Positions 36,817-41,491 of a DNA stretch of 41,491 nt are shown here, in pieces; the stretch's first letter is position 1, and the number at the start of each line of letters is the position of its first letter. The position numbers and the translations under genes were made by a program. The stretch lies in contig JAEZJW010000148.1 in the NCBI GenBank assembly GCA_023415595.1, forward strand, positions 1 to 41,491, in the 5' to 3' direction. This DNA is from Bacillota bacterium (GTDB lineage: Bacteria; Bacillota; Clostridia; Lachnospirales; Lachnospiraceae). The notes under the pieces were generated by a model, which saw only the letters and a list, made by a program, of their open reading frames with translations, was not told the origin of the DNA and did not search any database.

Positions 36817-37245
36817 ATGATTAAGCCAAAAAAAAATCTACTATTAATATTGTCCTCTTTTATAATAATAATATTTGTAGCAACGTTTATAGTTTCTATA
36901 ATAGTGACTAAAAACGTTAGCAAATTGCAATATTATAACTTGGCAGGGGATAAAGTTGCCTCAGTTAGATATGTTCTAGGAGAACGAAAAGTTTCAAGTG
37001 TATCAAGTAAAACAACAAGTGATATGTTGGTTAAACAATACAAATATTATAATATTGAAGAGGTGATTAATGATGTACAATATTATGTTGATTATTTGTG
37101 CAAAAATGAAGCTTTTAGTGTGAAGTCGCAAAATTCTAATAACATTCATGAAGGAAAAGTTACTTTGTATAAAAAATCAATAGTGAATGGAAAGGATATA
37201 ATAATAACTATTGAATATAAAGAACGCAGGTATTCAATAACATAG
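36817..37245 (+). CDS. Small membrane-anchored protein, candidate second immunity or accessory gene
   Basis: A 142-aa protein with an N-terminal membrane anchor (about residues 8-31, LLLILSSFIIIIFVATFIVS) and an extracytoplasmic domain of about 110 residues (YYNLAGDKVASVRYVLGE ... VTLYKKSIVNGKDIIITIEY). AAAGGAG precedes the ATG by six bases, and it follows the previous gene by 24 bp in the same operon. An exposed domain would suit interception of a toxin outside the membrane. No family recognised. Confidence 0.6.
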   Translation: MIKPKKNLLLILSSFIIIIFVATFIVSIIVTKNVSKLQYYNLAGDKVASVRYVLGERKVSSVSSKTTSDMLVKQYKYYNIEEVINDVQYYVDYLCKNEAFSVKSQNSNNIHEGKVTLYKKSIVNGKDIIITIEYKERRYSIT

Positions 37246-37420
37246 GAAAAAGTGCTAACGTAATATAAGCAACTTAGAACCAGACAAACTGTTTTACTAA
37301 ACCTTATTGTCCCCTCAAAGTCACGGATATTTTCCATGGACAGCATTATCTTGGTTAGTCACGTAATATGGCATATACTGACTGTGTTGAATATCAACGG
37401 GCATTGGGGGGAGTAAAATC

Positions 37421-37456
37421 GCCACAATACGATATCTCTTGATTTCGTATTGTGGC
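37421..37456 (+). terminator. Strong hairpin ahead of the third RHS copy (possible terminator)
   Basis: GCCACAATACGA and TCGTATTGTGGC form a perfect 12-bp stem with a 12-nt loop, followed by tctatattta rather than a clean T-run. It may end the immunity operon or mark the edge of the inserted RHS cassette, since RHS homology starts within about 7 bp. The rest of 37246-37420 shows no gene. Confidence 0.45.
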
Positions 37457-37462
37457 TCTATA

Positions 37463-40400
37463 TTTATGATTACGATGGTTGAGGAAGGGTTATACGTAAA
37501 GAAAATACAGAATCACAAGGGGATACTTTAGTTACTGAGAATACCTATCATTACCTCGACCTTCCTCTGAGCATCACCAGGAAGGTAAGAGCCGGAGATA
37601 TCGCCGGGAATGACTATTCGGATGATTCTGAGATAGATGTCATAGAAAGCAGTGAGTTCGATCTGAACGGGAACCTGGTCATGCTACCGAAAATACCACC
37701 ACCTATACCTATGATGCCCTGAACCGTATTCTGACCACATCGAGGACACTGAAGGATGCTTCCGGGAAGCCGGTCAGTGAAGCGGTTACCTCGCGGACCT
37801 ATACCTGGGATGGACAGCCTGCCAGTGAAACCGATGCTATGAGTAATACTACAACCTATTCCTATGATGCCAGAGGGAATCAGATCAAAGTAACCGATGC
37901 CCTCAGGAACACCTCCTATACCGTATATGACCGGATGGGAAGGAAGACAGCATCTGTATCTCCTAAGAATTATCAGGAGGGAACGGCGTTAAAAGACCTG
38001 GAACGTACCGAGTATCAGTATGATGAGCTCGGAAGAGTCACTAAGCAGACGGAAATCTATCAGAAGATGACCAGAACCGCGGCAGGTGGCTGGACCAGAG
38101 AGTGGGTTCAGATAGCAGCGAATACCTATGAATACGATACCCTTGGAAATATCACAAAGACAACCGACGCTCTGGGTAATTCCACAGAGACGGATTATAA
38201 CCTGGCCGGAATGCCGGAGTATGTAACTGATGCAGAGACAGCTTACAGAGGTCTTCCCTATACGGTGAAATATACTTACAACGGACTCGGGCAGAAGATT
38301 AAGGAAGCATATAACGGAGCAGTCTATACCTATACCTATGACGGTGCCGGTAATGTCCTTCAAACTATAGTGAATAACCGCATCAAATCTACCCTTACCT
38401 ATGATCTTCTTGGACGCGCCATAGTTATAACGGATGGGAATGGTAATACCGCACGGCAGAAATGGAATACGTTCGGACAGGTGTCCGAAATCATAACCCC
38501 GGGAGATGCCACAATACCGGGCAACCGTACTATTAACCAGTATAATTTACAGGTGAAATTAGCACTGTCAAAGGATGGAACAGGTACCATGACAACCTAC
38601 ACCTATGACAGCTTCGGAAGGAACTTAAGCATTAAAGTATCCGGGGAGTCAGGGGAAGGATCGATCACTACCCGTATGTCCTATGACCTGAACGGGAATG
38701 TATTATCCAGTACGGATGGTAACGGCAATACTTCTTCTATGACCTATGATGCACTCGGCCGTAAGCTGACCGTGACGAATGCTTTGGGTCAGACAACGGC
38801 TTATACCTATGATGCAAACGGTAAAACGCTAACCGAAACAAATCACCTTGGCAACTCTACCCGGATGATGTATGATGGAATCAATCGGTTAGTGGAAGTA
38901 AAGGATGCCTATGGCTGCATCGTACAGCAGCTGATGTATAACGATGCCAATGCACAGGAAAGCTCCTTCGATGCCTTAGGAAATGAAACGATATACCACT
39001 ACGACAGGAACTTAAGGCAGAATGAGACTACGGACGGGGAAGGTAATCGTACCTATCAATCCTACGATTCCCGCGGGAAATTGAACAGCCTGACGGATGG
39101 GAACGGGAATACGACCACCTATGCCTATGACGGGGAGAACCATTTGGTGAGTGTCGTCGATGCCCTGGGAAACAGGACCTCCTATGCCTATGATGGGAAC
39201 GGTAACGTCATCTCCCAGACGGATGGAAACAGGAATACCACGACCTATACCTATAACGCTGCAAACCTTCTTACTGCACGGATCGATCCTGATGGAAACG
39301 GGAAGTCTGACAGGACAGAAAGCTATACCTATTATGCCAATGGCCTAATGGCTACGAAGACAGACCGTAACGGTGTGGTTACAGCCTATGTCTATGACAG
39401 CTTCGGAAGGCTGTTATCAGAGGATGCCGGAGGGGAGCTGCAGAGCTATACCTACGACGATAACGGGAGCCTCCTCACCATGACGGATTCGACCGGAACT
39501 ACGGTAAGGACCTATGATGCACTGAACAGAAACCTCACTAAGATTGTTCCCGGTATCGGAGAGAGCAGCTATGAATATGACCTTTCGGGAAGCGCAGAGG
39601 GAGAATACGCTGAAAGAACCACGGACCCGAAGGGGAATGTGACACTTAATAACTATGACAGAGCAGGAAGATTATCCCTGGTACAGCTAGGTGAGGAAGA
39701 ACCCTCGGAATACAGCTATTATCCTGACGGAAGCCGCCGCCGGATCACCTATCCGAATGGGACGACCCAGACCTATACTTATAATAAGAATAAACAGATC
39801 ACAAGCCTGATCAATGCAGGCAAGAATGGTGCTACGCTCTCTTCCTACCAGTATACCTACGACAGCGCCGGAAACCAGCTGACGAAGACGGAAGCCAAGG
39901 GGACCACTGCCTATACCTATGATAGCCTGAACCGGCTCAGTACCGTAACCGAACCGGAGGGAAGAGTCACAAGCTATACCTATGACGGGGCAGGAAACCG
40001 CAGAACCGAGACAGTACAATTAGGGGAAGGCTCCGTAAAGACTACCTATACCTATAATTCCCAAAACCGCCTTATCTCTACCCTGTCCACAAGCGGAGAG
40101 CTGACCAGGTACAGCTATGACGGCAATGGCAACATGCTGAATAAAACTACAGGTATTAACCAGCTGAAAGATAACGGGACAGGAGCAGGGAATGTCCTTC
40201 CGAACTTCGGACTGATCATCCGTAAGGACGGCATGATAGGAAGCGGTACGAAGGATATGACCCTCTACGCCTATGACCACTTCAACCGCCTGACAGAGAC
40301 AAAGTCAGAGAACAGCACCTCCGAATACCGTTACAATGCCCAGGGTTACCGTATAGAGAAGACCGTAAACGGTAATACCACCAGATATCTCTATGAGTAT

Positions 40401-41491
40401 GACAAGGTGGTACTGGAGACGGATGGAGCTAACCGCCAGACTGCCTTCAATGTATACGGAAGCGGAACCCTGCTATACAGGGAAGCAACAGCAAATGGAG
40501 GTACGGAGGAATATTATTACCTGTATAATGCCCATGGGGATGTAACCTCCTTAATTAATGCTGAAGGAGATATCGCAGCTACCTATGATTATGATGCCTT
40601 CGGTAATGTCCTTGCAGAGACAGGTGATGCAAATAATAGCATCAAATTTGCCGGCTATCAGCATGACATTGAAAGTGGACTGTATTACCTGAATGCAAGA
40701 TATTATGACAGCACCACAGCAAGATTTATCACAGAGGATACCTACCGTGGACAGGCAGATGATCCGCTGAGTCTGAACCTGTATACATATTGTGCGAATA
40801 ATCCGATTATCTACTGGGATCCGAGCGGACATGAGTATATCACAAGATATAACGGCTCCTTCAGAGAAACTGTTTGGCAGGATGAATATTATGAAAGATA
40901 TGATGGGAGTGAGAAACGCGAATACATAGTCACCGAAGAATATAATGGTCCCCTTGATTCCTATAATTCTAGGTCGATTGAAAAATCCCTCTCAGAAAAT
41001 TCATATTACTATAAATACGAGGGGAGTGAACGGCGAAAATACATCAAAACCAATGATTATGAAGGTCCGGCAGATGCTTATCAGGCAGACTGGTCTAAAA
41101 TAAACAGTCTCTTTTGGAGTAGAACTGATGGATATTTTAATGATAAGTGGTGGCAGGATTCAAGTAAGCTGGAAAAAGCATATAAAGTACTCCGAATGGA
41201 GATAGAGATTTTTGGCCCTATGCCGATAAACAATATGGGGTATCGGAGCAATGAATACAATACTAGAATGTATGCGATCCAAGCCATGATAGGCTCTGTT
41301 AGGACGGGTAATTATAACAATGATACTATGAGTATGCTGGAGACCACTCTTTCTGTTGCAGGCAAAGATTATTCTGAGAATAATCATACCATTGATACAG
41401 AAACTCTGGATATTGCTTATGTAAAATATATGACCGAATATAAAGGAGGATCATATTATTGGACAGAAAATGATGGAGCTAAAATATTAAA
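37463..41491 (+). pseudogene. Third RHS/YD copy, 5'-truncated and frameshifted, with a new tip running off the window
   Basis: Homology to the other copies begins at about 37463 with no start or export signal. A TGA replaces a sense codon near 37475. A deletion of about 10 bp at about 37678 (a GGTCTGTTG-containing stretch present in copy 2) shifts the frame. From about 37680 one frame stays open to the window end (first in-frame ATG 37839). The core is intact to NPIIYWDPSGHE (ends about 40833); some YD units have decayed (for example YNLQVKLALSKDG near 38545). The tip has two copies of a Y-[DE]-G-S-E-[KR]-R-x-Y-I motif (DGSEKREYIVTEEYNGPLD and EGSERRKYIKTNDYEGPAD), then a helical-looking region that is cut by the window. 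The toxin type is unrecognised. Probably a silent tip donor. Confidence 0.75.

Noticed and set aside
19549..40833. CRISPR-like or satellite appearance of recurring acctatacctatga strings
   Set aside because: The strings are irregularly spaced, in frame, and encode the Thr-Tyr-Asp motif of YD repeats; there are no spacers or cas genes.

Overview
The window looks like chromosomal DNA of a low-GC Gram-positive, anaerobic-type Firmicute, most likely a Clostridia/Lachnospiraceae member. This is inferred from strong AGGAGG-type ribosome binding sites, AT-rich sigma-A-like promoters, Clostridia-type secreted modular proteins and the housekeeping genes. No rRNA or tRNA gene was seen, so the taxon is not proven.

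Left arm (1-7.3 kb), ordinary chromosome. A minus-strand polyamine-import operon reads XRE-cupin regulator -> potA -> potB (cut by the window edge). It has a near-consensus promoter, and an array of GTTTA half-sites lies just downstream of the -10. Next comes aroC (chorismate synthase, minus) with its own terminator, and two small genes converging on a shared bidirectional terminator: a 67-aa hydrophilic protein and a 73-aa Cys/Gly-rich duplicated membrane peptide. A metallo-beta-lactamase-fold lipoprotein and a single-pass membrane protein of unknown role follow, each ending in a clear terminator.

Middle (7.4-28.5 kb), a secreted giant-protein cluster, all on the plus strand. A 1761-aa cadherin-like/Big_2 protein is followed by a 2202-aa subtilase with Cys-rich modules, a long FN3 array and a cohesin-like end. 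Only 32 bp later comes a 2755-aa protein joining signal peptide, I9-like propeptide, complete S8 protease, DUF6531-like segment, RHS/YD shell and a variable C-terminal tip. The tip looks like a Tox-REase-5 nuclease, and the next gene looks like its partner Imm52. This is a secreted polymorphic toxin carrying its own protease.

Right arm (28.5-41.5 kb), a cassette array. Three displaced RHS 3' ends lie downstream. (i) A short orphan cassette fuses a YD fragment in frame to a 402-bp pre-toxin block duplicated from the main gene, followed by a new toxin tip (probably frameshifted in its last residues) and an immunity-type gene. (ii) A 5'-truncated RHS copy of 1873 codons has a new tip with seven 19-residue solenoid-like repeats and a Gly-rich hydrophobic end, then two small candidate immunity genes. 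(iii) A mosaic RHS copy with 5' lesions carries a third tip that runs off the window. Only the first gene has a secretion signal and protease. The others look like silent cassettes that could recombine onto the expressed gene through the conserved shell or the shared pre-toxin block.
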